Below are positions 6,636 through 14,750 of a stretch of DNA of 64,000 bases, in pieces. The notes beneath the pieces were generated by a model. The model saw nothing but the letters and a program-made list of their open reading frames with translations, was not told the origin of the DNA and made no database searches. Positions within the stretch are counted from its first letter, which is position 1. Each line of letters begins with the position of its first letter. Both the position numbers and the translations under genes were made by a program. This DNA comes from an uncultured Polaribacter sp. (lineage in GTDB: Bacteria > Bacteroidota > Bacteroidia > Flavobacteriales > Flavobacteriaceae): NCBI RefSeq assembly GCF_947503875.1, contig NZ_CANNFH010000004.1:124001-188000 (forward strand), read 5' to 3'.

Positions 6636-8435
6636 ATGTTTTTGCATCAGTTTTTTTCCCCTTTGGGGAAATTAAAAGGGGCTATAGTTTTTGCATTTCT
6701 ATTACCATTTTTGGTTTTAGGGCAAGAGGCTACTATAAAAACTAAAGTCAGTAAAAATAAATTGGGCGTAAACCAGCGTTTACGCGTAGTAATTTCTATA
6801 GACAAACAAGGTGGTGAGAACTTTACACCACCAAGTTTTCAGAATTTTAGAATCGTTGGTGGTCCAAGTCAATCTGTTAGCCAAAGTATTACATCTACGC
6901 CAAGTGGTAGAAAAGTAGTTTTCTCACAATCATACACATATATCATTCAACCTAAAAGAAAAGGAGAACTTACTATTGGTAGTGCTTCTGTAAAGATTGG
7001 TGGTAAAATTATAAAATCAGATCCTGTAAAGGTTATTGTTTTAGATGCTGTAGCAATTCCTAAAGACCCCAATGACCCTAATTATGTAGCACAACAAAAC
7101 ATACATTTGGTTGCAGAAATTTCTAAATCTAGACCTTATGTTGGCGAAGGTGTTTATGTAGAATATAGATTGTATGTAAGCGAAAATGTAAGCGTTTATG
7201 ATACCAATGTAACAGAAGCACCAAAGTATAATGGCTTTTGGAATCAAGACATAAAAATTAGCAATTACCCAGTAAAAATGGGGAAATATAATGGAGAAGA
7301 TTACAGGTATATTGTATTGCAAAAAGCCTTATTAATACCAACAAAAACAGGTAAACTTTCTATAGATCCTATGAAAATGGATATTGTAATAGGCGTACCT
7401 TCTGGAAGAGCAGACTTTTTTGGGAATGTAATTACTAAAAATGTTAGGAGAGAGTTTGCTTCTGCCAAAAAAATAGTATCGCCAAAAAGCTTACCTGTAG
7501 AGGGAAAACCAGCAAACTTTAATGGTGCTGTTGGTAATTTTAAGTTAGATGTAGCTTTAAGTAAAGAAGTTTTAAAAGCAAATGAAACTTCACAAATTAA
7601 AGTAGCCATTTCTGGTAAAGGAAATTTAAATTTATTTGAATTGCCAAAAGTTACCACGCCTGTAGAATTAGAAATGTATCAACCAGAAAGAAAAGAAAAA
7701 GTGTATGTAAATACTACTGGTATTTCTGGGAATGTTTCTGATACATATACAGTTGTACCGCAGTTTAAAGGAAAGTATAAAATACCTAGTGTTTCATTTT
7801 CTTACTTTAATCCAAAGCAAAAAAAATACAATACAATTACTACAAAAGATTTCTTTGTAGATGTACAAGAAGGTAAGGAATTGGTTACTGTAGACACCAA
7901 TAGTGTTAGAAAAAGAGATGTTGTTGCTACTGGTAAAAACTTTAGATATATTGCTACCAAAACAACTTTTAAAGATGCTAAAACTGTAGATTTCTTTAAA
8001 TCGAATTGGTTTTATATTTTATTATTATTACCATTATTAGCCATTCCTGTAAGCATAATTATTGGCAAAAGAAATGAAGCTAGAAATAGCGATATTGTTG
8101 GTAATAAATTAAGAAAAGCAAATAGGTTAGCAAAAAAATATTTATCGGAAGCCGAAAAACAATTGGGCAAAAAAGATGAATTTTATGAAGCTTTAGAACG
8201 TGCACTACACAACTATTTAAAGGCAAAATTGGGTATAGAAACTTCAGAAATTAGTAAAGAAAGAATTACTGAAATGTTGGCGGATAAAAATGTAGAAACT
8301 ACTACGATAACTAAATTTATAGAAGTTTTAAAAAGCTCAGATTTTGCGCGTTATACACCGTTTACTGCTACAGAAATGAAAGCAGAATATGAACGCGCTA
8401 AAGAAGTTATTGTTCAATTAGATAAACAATTATAA
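6636..8435 (+). CDS. batD: BatD, oxygen-tolerance membrane protein
   Basis: From ATG 6636 this is about 599 residues. It has a signal peptide core (AIVFAFLLPFLVLGQ), a long extracytoplasmic region of beta-sandwich modules (about 35-450), one membrane helix (FYILLLLPLLAIPVSIIIG) and a cytoplasmic helical tail with KYLSEAEKQLGKKDEFYEALE. BatD proteins belong to the Bat operon and may anchor the complex in the inner membrane. The start is uncertain: codons before the signal core come from a dispersed repeat (6647-6682, read FFSPLGKLKG). An in-frame start at 6543 would add about 31 residues of intergenic repeat, so 6636 is preferred. The stop is followed one base later by batE. Confidence 0.9.
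   Translation: MFLHQFFSPLGKLKGAIVFAFLLPFLVLGQEATIKTKVSKNKLGVNQRLRVVISIDKQGGENFTPPSFQNFRIVGGPSQSVSQSITSTPSGRKVVFSQSYTYIIQPKRKGELTIGSASVKIGGKIIKSDPVKVIVLDAVAIPKDPNDPNYVAQQNIHLVAEISKSRPYVGEGVYVEYRLYVSENVSVYDTNVTEAPKYNGFWNQDIKISNYPVKMGKYNGEDYRYIVLQKALLIPTKTGKLSIDPMKMDIVIGVPSGRADFFGNVITKNVRREFASAKKIVSPKSLPVEGKPANFNGAVGNFKLDVALSKEVLKANETSQIKVAISGKGNLNLFELPKVTTPVELEMYQPERKEKVYVNTTGISGNVSDTYTVVPQFKGKYKIPSVSFSYFNPKQKKYNTITTKDFFVDVQEGKELVTVDTNSVRKRDVVATGKNFRYIATKTTFKDAKTVDFFKSNWFYILLLLPLLAIPVSIIIGKRNEARNSDIVGNKLRKANRLAKKYLSEAEKQLGKKDEFYEALERALHNYLKAKLGIETSEISKERITEMLADKNVETTTITKFIEVLKSSDFARYTPFTATEMKAEYERAKEVIVQLDKQL
6647..6682 (+). repeat. Dispersed repeat family A inside the batD signal peptide
   Basis: The core TTCCCCTTTGGGGAA (6656-6670) with the tail ATTAAAAGGGGC corresponds to the copies at 2436-2476 and 4608-4641. 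It is translated as FFSPLGKLKG, supplying the basic n-region of the BatD signal peptide. Confidence 0.7.
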
Positions 8436-8436
8436 A

Positions 8437-9195
8437 ATGAAAAAATTATTGTTTTTATTATTGATAATTGCACATTCTGTTACAGGACAGCATGTAGATA
8501 GTTTGTTTGTTACTGCAAATACACTGTATAAAAATGGTGAACTAGAAAAAGCCATAGAAACCTATAAAGCTATTGAAAAACAAGAGTTAATATCGTCTGA
8601 ATTATATTATAATTTAGGAAATGCTTATTACAAATTAAATAAAGTAGGGCCAACAATTTATTATTATGAAAAGGCTTTAAAACTAAATCCTTTAAATGAA
8701 GATGTGCGCAATAATTTAATATTCGCAAAACGTTTGGCATTAGATAATATAGAAGATGTGCCTAAAACTGTGCTTCAAAAATTTAATGCAAATTACCTGC
8801 AAAAACTATCTTATAATCAATGGGCTGTAGTTTGCGTGGTATTGTCTTTTTTAGCCTCACTCCTATTTTTGTTATTTTACTTTGCTGAAAATCCTTCTCT
8901 TAAAAGAATATATTTTACAGCAAGTAGTATTGGTTTTATTGCTTTAATCTTTTCTGTTTTTATAACATACAATCAATATAACTTTGCTAAAAATAATAAA
9001 GAAGCAATTATTTTTGCCGAAAAAACAGAAATTAGAAACGCACCTACCTTAAACTCAGAAGAAGTTTTTACTTTGCATGAAGGCACTAAAGTTATTGTTT
9101 TAGACGCTATTGATAATTGGAAAAAAATTAAAATTGCAGATGGTAAACAAGGTTGGATTATTGCTTCTGAAATTAAAGAATTAAATGAGTTGTAA
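8437..9195 (+). CDS. batE: BatE, TPR and SH3 membrane protein
   Basis: The last gene of the Bat operon encodes 252 residues: signal peptide (LLFLLLIIAHSVTGQ), TPR region (about 20-95, including LYYNLGNAYYKLNKVGPTIY), two membrane helices (about 128-147 and 157-177), and a C-terminal bacterial SH3 domain (about 190-248; ending KQGWIIASEIKEL). SH3 domains of this kind often bind peptide or cell-wall ligands. It begins one base after the batD stop. No convincing terminator follows; the downstream DNA is a decayed gene. Confidence 0.9.
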   Translation: MKKLLFLLLIIAHSVTGQHVDSLFVTANTLYKNGELEKAIETYKAIEKQELISSELYYNLGNAYYKLNKVGPTIYYYEKALKLNPLNEDVRNNLIFAKRLALDNIEDVPKTVLQKFNANYLQKLSYNQWAVVCVVLSFLASLLFLLFYFAENPSLKRIYFTASSIGFIALIFSVFITYNQYNFAKNNKEAIIFAEKTEIRNAPTLNSEEVFTLHEGTKVIVLDAIDNWKKIKIADGKQGWIIASEIKELNEL

Positions 9196-9289
9196 AGCTT
9201 ATTGAAATTTCATTTGATACTTTAATCATAAAAAAAATAACACATAATTTTACCTGAATTCGCAAAGTATATTTAAATCAAAATACTCT

Positions 9290-9612
9290 ATGTGAAAGAA
9301 ATACAAGGTACTCTTTATTGCTAATTTACAAGAAAATGCTAAAGATATTATACAATATGCAATAGCAGCAAGTAATGCTGCTAATGGTGCTTTAGAATCA
9401 CTTCGTGTTAAAAAGCCAATTGAGGTTATAACCACAGAAAACCGCTTTCTGCCATGAGATTTCTTAATAAAGTATTTATTAAAACAGAGCAAAAAATATA
9501 ATTGAAGAGCTTACGAAAGACAATTTTTCGTAGTAAAAAAACAATTGAATTTGGTAATTTAAAAATGTAATTGATAATTATAATCCGGATATTAAATTGT
9601 ACTAGATTATGC
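9290..9612 (+). pseudogene. Decayed universal stress protein (UspA-like) gene
   Basis: The 490 bp between batE and cvpA hold no intact gene. An ATG at 9290 is followed at once by TGA, after which the frame reads KKYKVLFIANLQENAKDI, then ALESLRVKKPIEVI, much like the start of a universal stress protein (first beta strand and first helix, ending in a V-x-x-P segment). After a stop at about 9456 it continues as MRFLNKVFIKTEQK, and in another frame as VIDNYNPDIKLY, matching the family's NPDIIVLG strand. At least three frame or stop defects are needed, so this is a pseudogene. The identity rests on pattern recognition only. Confidence 0.4.
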
Positions 9613-9686
9613 CATAAATCATTTAAAAGCACACATAAATTAAGTGTATTAAAACATTTATTTTAGTAAAAAACTAAAATATTTAA

Positions 9687-10211
9687 TTATAAACTTACCA
9701 CTGTATTTTCCTGCTCTTTTTCATCAGTATCATCTTTTATAATGGAAGGAAATATGGCAGGAGCAATTTTCTTTACAGGTGCATATAAAATTGATTCTTC
9801 TAAGGTTTCTTTTTCAATAAACGGAATAGTATCATTCATTTTACTAAAAAAAATAAAAACTACACTTAAAATTAAACCTATTTTTAAAGCACCAAAAACA
9901 CCACCTAAAATTTTATTTAAAATACCTAGAGAAGCAAAATCTGCTAGTTTTGTTAACATTTTACCTACCAAAGCAATTGCAACTATTATTACCACAAAAG
10001 TACCTGCAAAGGCTGCTAAAGAAATATACTCTTTACTCCAAGAAACAGATTCTTTTAAAAAATCTCCAATAAAAAAAGAAAAATGTATAGCGCCATAAAC
10101 CCCACCAATTAAAGCCACTAAAGAAGCTACTTCTACAAAAAGACCTTTAATAATACCTCTTACAAAACCAAAAAGTAATAAAGCCGCTATAATGATGTCA
10201 AAAATATTCAC
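9687..10211 (-). CDS. CvpA family membrane protein
   Basis: This 174-residue inner-membrane protein has four hydrophobic helices and the family start FDIIIAALLLFGFVRGIIKG, followed by a short acidic cytoplasmic tail. CvpA of E. coli was named for colicin V production; relatives have been linked to envelope homeostasis and bile or oxidative stress, but a molecular activity is not known. It is transcribed alone, away from the Bat operon. A perfect -7 box (TAGGTTTG on the reverse strand, 10226-10233) lies 14 nt before its start codon. The length is normal for flavobacterial members. Confidence 0.85.
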   Translation of the reverse strand: MNIFDIIIAALLLFGFVRGIIKGLFVEVASLVALIGGVYGAIHFSFFIGDFLKESVSWSKEYISLAAFAGTFVVIIVAIALVGKMLTKLADFASLGILNKILGGVFGALKIGLILSVVFIFFSKMNDTIPFIEKETLEESILYAPVKKIAPAIFPSIIKDDTDEKEQENTVVSL

Positions 10212-10225
10212 AGAAAAAAATTTAT

Positions 10226-10233
10226 CAAACCTA
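10226..10233 (-). promoter_or_regulatory. -7 box of cvpA
   Basis: The reverse-strand TAGGTTTG fits TAnnTTTG and ends 14 nt before the cvpA start codon. It is 33 bp from the -7 box of the divergent gene at 10293. Confidence 0.55.
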
Positions 10234-10266
10234 CATATTTTTTTTAAGACTTAAAAATACACAACG

Positions 10267-10274
10267 TATCTTTG
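10267..10274 (+). promoter_or_regulatory. -7 box of the conserved hypothetical gene at 10293
   Basis: TATCTTTG fits the Bacteroidetes -7 consensus exactly and ends 18 nt before ATG 10293. It decides the start: an in-frame TTG at 10272 lies inside this box and so cannot be the initiation codon. Confidence 0.65.
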
Positions 10275-10292
10275 TACTATAAACCAATTGGC

Positions 10293-10646
10293 ATGACAAA
10301 AGTAAGCGCATTAAAAGAAAAGTGGGATTTATTGGTAGTAAAGTTAACCAATCAATTTGCAGACGGAGACGAAATGAATATTGATGGAATTATTTATTTA
10401 ATTGGCGTACAAGAATTGGGGCAAGGGCACAGAACTTTTAAAAAAGATGAAAAAGTAAACCTAATGCATATTGCTATCTGCAAACTTTTAGAACCTTATG
10501 GCTACTATGAATTTGATTATTTTGATGATGACAGTTGGCCACATTATAAAACACTTACTGCATTGCCAAATCTTAAAGCTGGCGAGCAAACCATTTTAAT
10601 GAAAGAAGCCATTGTAAATTATTTTGAGAACTTAAAATTTATCTAA
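10293..10646 (+). CDS. Conserved flavobacterial protein of unknown function
   Basis: This is a 117-residue soluble protein starting MTKVSALKEKWDLL. No signal peptide or membrane segment is seen. The GIIYLIGVQELGQGHR core and the acidic-aromatic stretch YYEFDYFDDDSWPHY look strongly conserved and familiar from other Flavobacteria, but I know no assigned function. It is a single gene, divergent from cvpA, with its own TATCTTTG promoter box 18 nt upstream. An upstream TTG (10272) would add seven residues but overlaps that box. Confidence 0.75.
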   Translation: MTKVSALKEKWDLLVVKLTNQFADGDEMNIDGIIYLIGVQELGQGHRTFKKDEKVNLMHIAICKLLEPYGYYEFDYFDDDSWPHYKTLTALPNLKAGEQTILMKEAIVNYFENLKFI

Positions 10647-10681
10647 AACTACTAAATAGCACCTACTTTTCTTAGTAATTT

Positions 10682-10747
10682 AAGCAAGATTCGTTTCATA
10701 AAAAATTAGGTTTTATAGAATATTATGTTGCCATATACCTAATTTAA
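10682..10747 (+). pseudogene. C-terminal remnant of a GNAT acetyltransferase gene
   Basis: The 170-bp gap holds an open stretch of 21 codons ending in TAA that reads SFHKKLGFIEYYVAIYLI. S-x-x-F-H-x-K-L-G-F is the typical acetyl-CoA-proximal end of GNAT acetyltransferases. Nothing upstream completes the gene, so this looks like a deletion scar. Confidence 0.35.
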
Positions 10748-10758
10748 CCAATAAGTAG

Positions 10759-10766
10759 TATTTTTG
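10759..10766 (+). promoter_or_regulatory. -7 box of the TlpA-like gene
   Basis: TATTTTTG fits TAnnTTTG and lies 50 nt before ATG 10817. No clear -33 element was found. Confidence 0.4.
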
Positions 10767-10816
10767 GTATACTTCTTGAAATTAGTATAACAAGAATTTA
10801 AAAAACGAAAATACCA

Positions 10817-12184
10817 ATGAAAAAATTACTTATTTTTTTAGTTTTTACCACTACTTTTATACAAGCACAATACACAGTTAATGCCACAATAACAACCCCA
10901 TTAAACACAGATTGGGTAATTTTATATAGAATTGATAATGGCAAACAAAAATTCGTAAAAAATACCACTATAAGAAAAGACACCCTTTTAGTTGAAGGTA
11001 AAAAACAAATAATAGGCACTTTTACTTTTACCTTACCAAAAAACACACCCAAAGGCTATTATAGAACTAGTTACAAAACAGAAGGCAATGGTTTTGTAGA
11101 TTTTATTTTTAATAAAGAAAATGTACGCTTTGCTTTTCACCCAGATTACCCAGAACAAACTGCTATTTTTTCTGAATCTGAAGAAAATATTATCTATAAA
11201 AATTACTTAAATGAAATTACTACAAAACAGCAAATATTAGATTCTTTACAAATAAATGCTATTCAAAATCCTGCTTTAAGCTTAAGTAAGAACTACAAAA
11301 AAACACTTGCTGGTATTAAAAAAATTCAACAAAAATATTTAGAAAAAACAGAAGGTATGTATGTACAACCTTTTGTAAAAGCAACATTAAGAGCAAACCC
11401 TGAAGAGCTAAAAACTACCGTAGAAAACTATATGTCTAATATAACAAATACATTTTTTGACAATATGGATTTTTCTAACAAAACACTTATCAATTCTTCT
11501 TTCTTAATAAATAGAATTGCCGATTATATTTTTTACATAAATTACTCAGATAATAAAGAAAAGCAACAAGAACTGTATAAAAGTTCTATAAAAACGGTGT
11601 TTAGTAAAACAAAGGATATACTCTTTAAAAAAGAAGCTATTGTGTTTTTAATTGAAGAGTTTGAGGCTACTAAAAACTTAGAAATTATAGATTTTTTGTT
11701 TGAAAATTACTATGACAAACTTCCTAGAGGCTTACAAAACCAAGATTTTGTTGAAGAAAAAAAGACACTATTTGCCTCTGAAGTGGGTAGAATAGCTCCT
11801 GATTTTTCTTGGAAAGAAAACGGTAAAAAGTTAAACTTAAGCACTTTAAAAGGTGCAGAAAATTTTATTTTAGTATTCTGGAGCACAGGTTGCTCACATT
11901 GTTTAAAAGAAATACCAGAATTATATAACTATTTACAAGAAAACACCAAAGTAAAAGTAATCGCTTTTGCTATGGAAAGAAACAACTTAGCATGGAATAG
12001 TATGAAGGTAAACTTACCCAATTGGCACCATGTTTTAGGCTTAAATAAGTGGGAAAATAAAATAGCTAGAACCTATAATATTATGGCAACACCATCTTAC
12101 TTTTTACTAGATAAAAACAAAAAAATTATTGCAAAACCAGAAGAACTAAAAGACTTAAAAAAGCTAGTAGAAAATTTAAAATAA
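10817..12184 (+). CDS. TlpA-like thiol-disulfide oxidoreductase, exported
   Basis: This 455-residue exported protein has a signal peptide (LLIFLVFTTTFIQAQ), a long N-terminal region of about 300 residues (beta-rich start, then helical) typical of Bacteroidetes TlpA/AhpC-type proteins, and a C-terminal thioredoxin-fold domain (about 325-455) with active site CSHC at residues 359-362 in WSTGCSHCLKEIPEL. The cis-proline segment is ATPSYFLLDK. It probably reduces or exchanges disulfides in periplasmic proteins; the substrate is unknown. It stands alone between a GNAT remnant and yraN on the opposite strand. Confidence 0.85.
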   Translation: MKKLLIFLVFTTTFIQAQYTVNATITTPLNTDWVILYRIDNGKQKFVKNTTIRKDTLLVEGKKQIIGTFTFTLPKNTPKGYYRTSYKTEGNGFVDFIFNKENVRFAFHPDYPEQTAIFSESEENIIYKNYLNEITTKQQILDSLQINAIQNPALSLSKNYKKTLAGIKKIQQKYLEKTEGMYVQPFVKATLRANPEELKTTVENYMSNITNTFFDNMDFSNKTLINSSFLINRIADYIFYINYSDNKEKQQELYKSSIKTVFSKTKDILFKKEAIVFLIEEFEATKNLEIIDFLFENYYDKLPRGLQNQDFVEEKKTLFASEVGRIAPDFSWKENGKKLNLSTLKGAENFILVFWSTGCSHCLKEIPELYNYLQENTKVKVIAFAMERNNLAWNSMKVNLPNWHHVLGLNKWENKIARTYNIMATPSYFLLDKNKKIIAKPEELKDLKKLVENLK

Positions 12185-12219
12185 TTACATCTTGTATTAT
12201 CTAGAGAACATTTTTTAGA

Positions 12220-12579
12220 TTAAAAATAGAGAAAGGCATCCTCTAAATGTTCAATCTCTATTTTGTTTTTCTGATGAAGAATTGCAATAATATCAAAGCG
12301 TACTTCTACATCTAAATCTCTTTGTGAAACATAATAATCTATTGCAGAAACTAATAATTTTATCTTTTTTGCTTTTACAGCGTCTTGTGGGTCTTCAAAG
12401 TAATTAGAACTTCTTGTTTTTACTTCAACAGCAACTAAAACAGCCTCTTTTTGTGCAATAATATCTACCTCAGCTTTTATATATCTGTAATTGGTTTCTA
12501 AAATTTTGTAGCCTGTTTTTACTAGATATTCTACCGCAATTTTTTCTCCTTCTTTCCCTAATTCGTTGTGTTTTGCCAT
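12220..12579 (-). CDS. yraN: YraN family protein (UPF0102), endonuclease-like
   Basis: A 119-residue protein of the YraN/UPF0102 family, which has a restriction-endonuclease-like fold. The signature is visible: LGKEGEKIAVEYL near the start, then EVDIIAQKEAVLVAVEVKTR (about 37-56), holding the D and E-V-K residues expected for metal binding in such folds. It is cytoplasmic. The cellular role is not established. It is convergent with the TlpA-like gene, with 35 bp between their ends. Confidence 0.88.
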   Translation of the reverse strand: MAKHNELGKEGEKIAVEYLVKTGYKILETNYRYIKAEVDIIAQKEAVLVAVEVKTRSSNYFEDPQDAVKAKKIKLLVSAIDYYVSQRDLDVEVRFDIIAILHQKNKIEIEHLEDAFLYF

Positions 12580-12757
12580 AGCTTTTTTCTTTTTAGTAAA
12601 AATAGTTAAATAATTATTAGCTTTAAATCAGCCAAATAAAACTGCAATATTAGATAAAGGACAGCTAAATTTTTTTCCCTTTTTTCCATTGAAAAGATAA
12701 GGCACTCTAAAAGAATAATTATAACAAATATTTTAGTTTTAAAAAATTTGGTTTCTC

Positions 12758-12765
12758 TATTTTTG
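12758..12765 (+). promoter_or_regulatory. -7 box abutting the CrtA-like gene
   Basis: TATTTTTG fits the -7 consensus and ends exactly 4 nt before ATG 12770, which would put the transcript start at or next to the A of the start codon (leaderless). Confidence 0.5.
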
Positions 12766-12769
12766 TTAT

Positions 12770-13453
12770 ATGTCTCAAACTACATTAATTGCCTTTTTTA
12801 AGTATACAGGTTTTGTTAATAAATGGCAAGCCTTTACAAGAATGGGAATGCCTCCAATTCAGCAAAAAAAAGTAGAAGGTTTAACTTTTTTTAAACCTTT
12901 AGGCACAGGAAGTGGCAATGGATTTTCTATAAAACCAGATTTTTCTACATACGGTTTTGTAACTGTTTTTAATACTGAAGAAGAAGCCAAAAATTTTGCA
13001 AAATCTGAAGCTATGCTTCAATACAAAAAAAAAGCAGTCAATTTTAGCTTGGTATACATGAAAACAGTAAAAAGTCACGGAGAATGGAGCAAACAAAATC
13101 CGTTTAAAAGCAGTGTAAAGTTCGATAAAACCAAGCCATTAGCAGTAATTACAAGAGCCACTATAAAACCTCAATTAGCGCATAAATTCTGGAAATATGT
13201 ACCATCTGTATCCAAATCTATGGATTCTTATAAAGAGTTGGTTTTTTCTAAAGGAATTGGTGAATTTCCTTTGTTAATGCAAGCTACATTTTCTTTATGG
13301 AGTTCTGCAGATGCTATGATGAATTATGCATACCAAAACCCAAGTCATGCAGAAATGGTAAAAAAAACTAGAGAATTGCAATGGTATTCAGAAGAGCTAT
13401 TTGCCCGTTTTGAACCCTATAAAATAGAAGGTAATTTAATTCCTAGTTTTTAA
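12770..13453 (+). CDS. Spheroidene monooxygenase-like protein (CrtA family)
   Basis: This 227-residue protein resembles CrtA, the spheroidene monooxygenase of carotenoid pathways. The N-terminal LIAFFKYTGFVNKWQAFTRM, the central SVKFDKTKPLAVITRATIKP and the end ARFEPYKIEGNLIPSF follow the family pattern. In phototrophs CrtA oxidises spheroidene; in Flavobacteria the substrate is not known and no other carotenoid gene lies nearby, so the catalytic role is only by family. No signal peptide. The 190-bp gap upstream carries a -7 box directly at the start codon. An AraC-type regulator follows 47 bp downstream on the same strand. Confidence 0.65.
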   Translation: MSQTTLIAFFKYTGFVNKWQAFTRMGMPPIQQKKVEGLTFFKPLGTGSGNGFSIKPDFSTYGFVTVFNTEEEAKNFAKSEAMLQYKKKAVNFSLVYMKTVKSHGEWSKQNPFKSSVKFDKTKPLAVITRATIKPQLAHKFWKYVPSVSKSMDSYKELVFSKGIGEFPLLMQATFSLWSSADAMMNYAYQNPSHAEMVKKTRELQWYSEELFARFEPYKIEGNLIPSF

Positions 13454-13500
13454 TATTAGTACAAACAAAGATTTTTTAATTACATATTTATTGTTTTAAA

Positions 13501-14679
13501 ATGAATTTCCCTTTTAGTTTTGGGCAAAAAAGCTCACTTTTATTAATTTTCTTTTTTAATGGATTTTTGTTCTCTTTTTTACTATTAAGAAAAGGAATGT
13601 TGTTTAACAATAAAGCCAGCAAATGGTTAAGTTTTTTATTATTTTTGTGTGCACTTTATATTACTCCCTATATGTTGGGCTATGCAAATTGGTATACCCA
13701 TAAAGTAACTAGAGAAATCTTATTTTTTGTGCCTTTTATGCAGGTTTTGTTAATTGGGCCTGTAATTTATTTTTATACAAAAAGCTCACTTAATATCTCT
13801 TTTAAGGTCTCAAAAAAGGAGTTTTTACATTTTATACCAGCACTACTTTATTTAATTTATAGTGTTATTATTTTTATTATTGATAAAGTTATTTTAGATG
13901 AATTTTACTTTTATGCAGATGGTAGAGATAAAGATTTGGCAAATTGGTATCAAATAATGGGCGTTATTTCTATGAGTTTTTATTTAATTTTAAGTTTACA
14001 ACACTACTCAAAATATAAAAATTTAGTTTTTCAGAAAGTAAGTTTTGCCAATTCTATTTTATTTGACTGGATACAAAATTTTTTAATTGCTTTTTTAGCA
14101 ATTATTATTTTAAGAGTTTTATTATTTCTTTTAAATCCTGAATGGGGCGAATTTGGTAGTCAGTTTTGGTATTATATAGTATTTTCTTTTGTAGTGCTTT
14201 ATATAGCTATAAATGGTTATGCAAATGCAGTAAAAATGTCTTTTTTAAATGATGTAAATTCAGAAAATATAAACGTATTTTCTGAATTGGATAACGAAAA
14301 GGAAATAGCAAACCAAGCTTCAAATGAAAAAGAAATTGAAGTTTGGAAACATAAGATAATTCAGCTTATACAAGAACATAAAATTTACGAAAACCCAAAG
14401 TTAACCCTAGCAAATCTTGCAAATGAATTAGAAACCAACTCGAAAATAGTTTCAAATGTTATAAACACAGGATTTAATATGAATTTTAATGATTTTATAA
14501 ATCATTATAGAATAGAAGCTGTAAAAGAAAAACTAAGTGAAGGCAAACACAAAACAACAACTTTATTAGGCATTGCTTTTGATGCCGGATTTAACAGCAA
14601 AGCCACATTTAACAGAGCATTTAAAAAAAGCACAGGATTATCACCCAAAGATTATCTTCAAAAAATATCTAAAAATTAG
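13501..14679 (+). CDS. Membrane-bound AraC family transcriptional regulator
   Basis: A 392-residue regulator in two parts. Residues 1-245 form about seven hydrophobic helices (starting FSFGQKSSLLLIFFFNGFLF); residues about 280-390 are an AraC/XylS helix-turn-helix domain, ending LLGIAFDAGFNSKATFNRAF then KKSTGLSPKDYL, the classic second HTH and C-terminal signature. Such integral-membrane AraC proteins are common in Bacteroidetes and may sense a membrane or periplasmic signal. It lies between the CrtA-like gene and a serine hydrolase on the same strand, so either could be its target; this is inference. Confidence 0.85.
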   Translation: MNFPFSFGQKSSLLLIFFFNGFLFSFLLLRKGMLFNNKASKWLSFLLFLCALYITPYMLGYANWYTHKVTREILFFVPFMQVLLIGPVIYFYTKSSLNISFKVSKKEFLHFIPALLYLIYSVIIFIIDKVILDEFYFYADGRDKDLANWYQIMGVISMSFYLILSLQHYSKYKNLVFQKVSFANSILFDWIQNFLIAFLAIIILRVLLFLLNPEWGEFGSQFWYYIVFSFVVLYIAINGYANAVKMSFLNDVNSENINVFSELDNEKEIANQASNEKEIEVWKHKIIQLIQEHKIYENPKLTLANLANELETNSKIVSNVINTGFNMNFNDFINHYRIEAVKEKLSEGKHKTTTLLGIAFDAGFNSKATFNRAFKKSTGLSPKDYLQKISKN

Positions 14680-14750
14680 TCTCAAATCAAGATTTGAAGC
14701 GCTTCTACTCGAATTCTTTTTCATCTTTGTATTTAAATAAATACATCTAC

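Noticed and set aside
9640..9690. Terminator between the decayed gene and cvpA
   Set aside because: The sequence is AT-rich with weak inverted matches but no GC-containing stem, so it cannot be supported.
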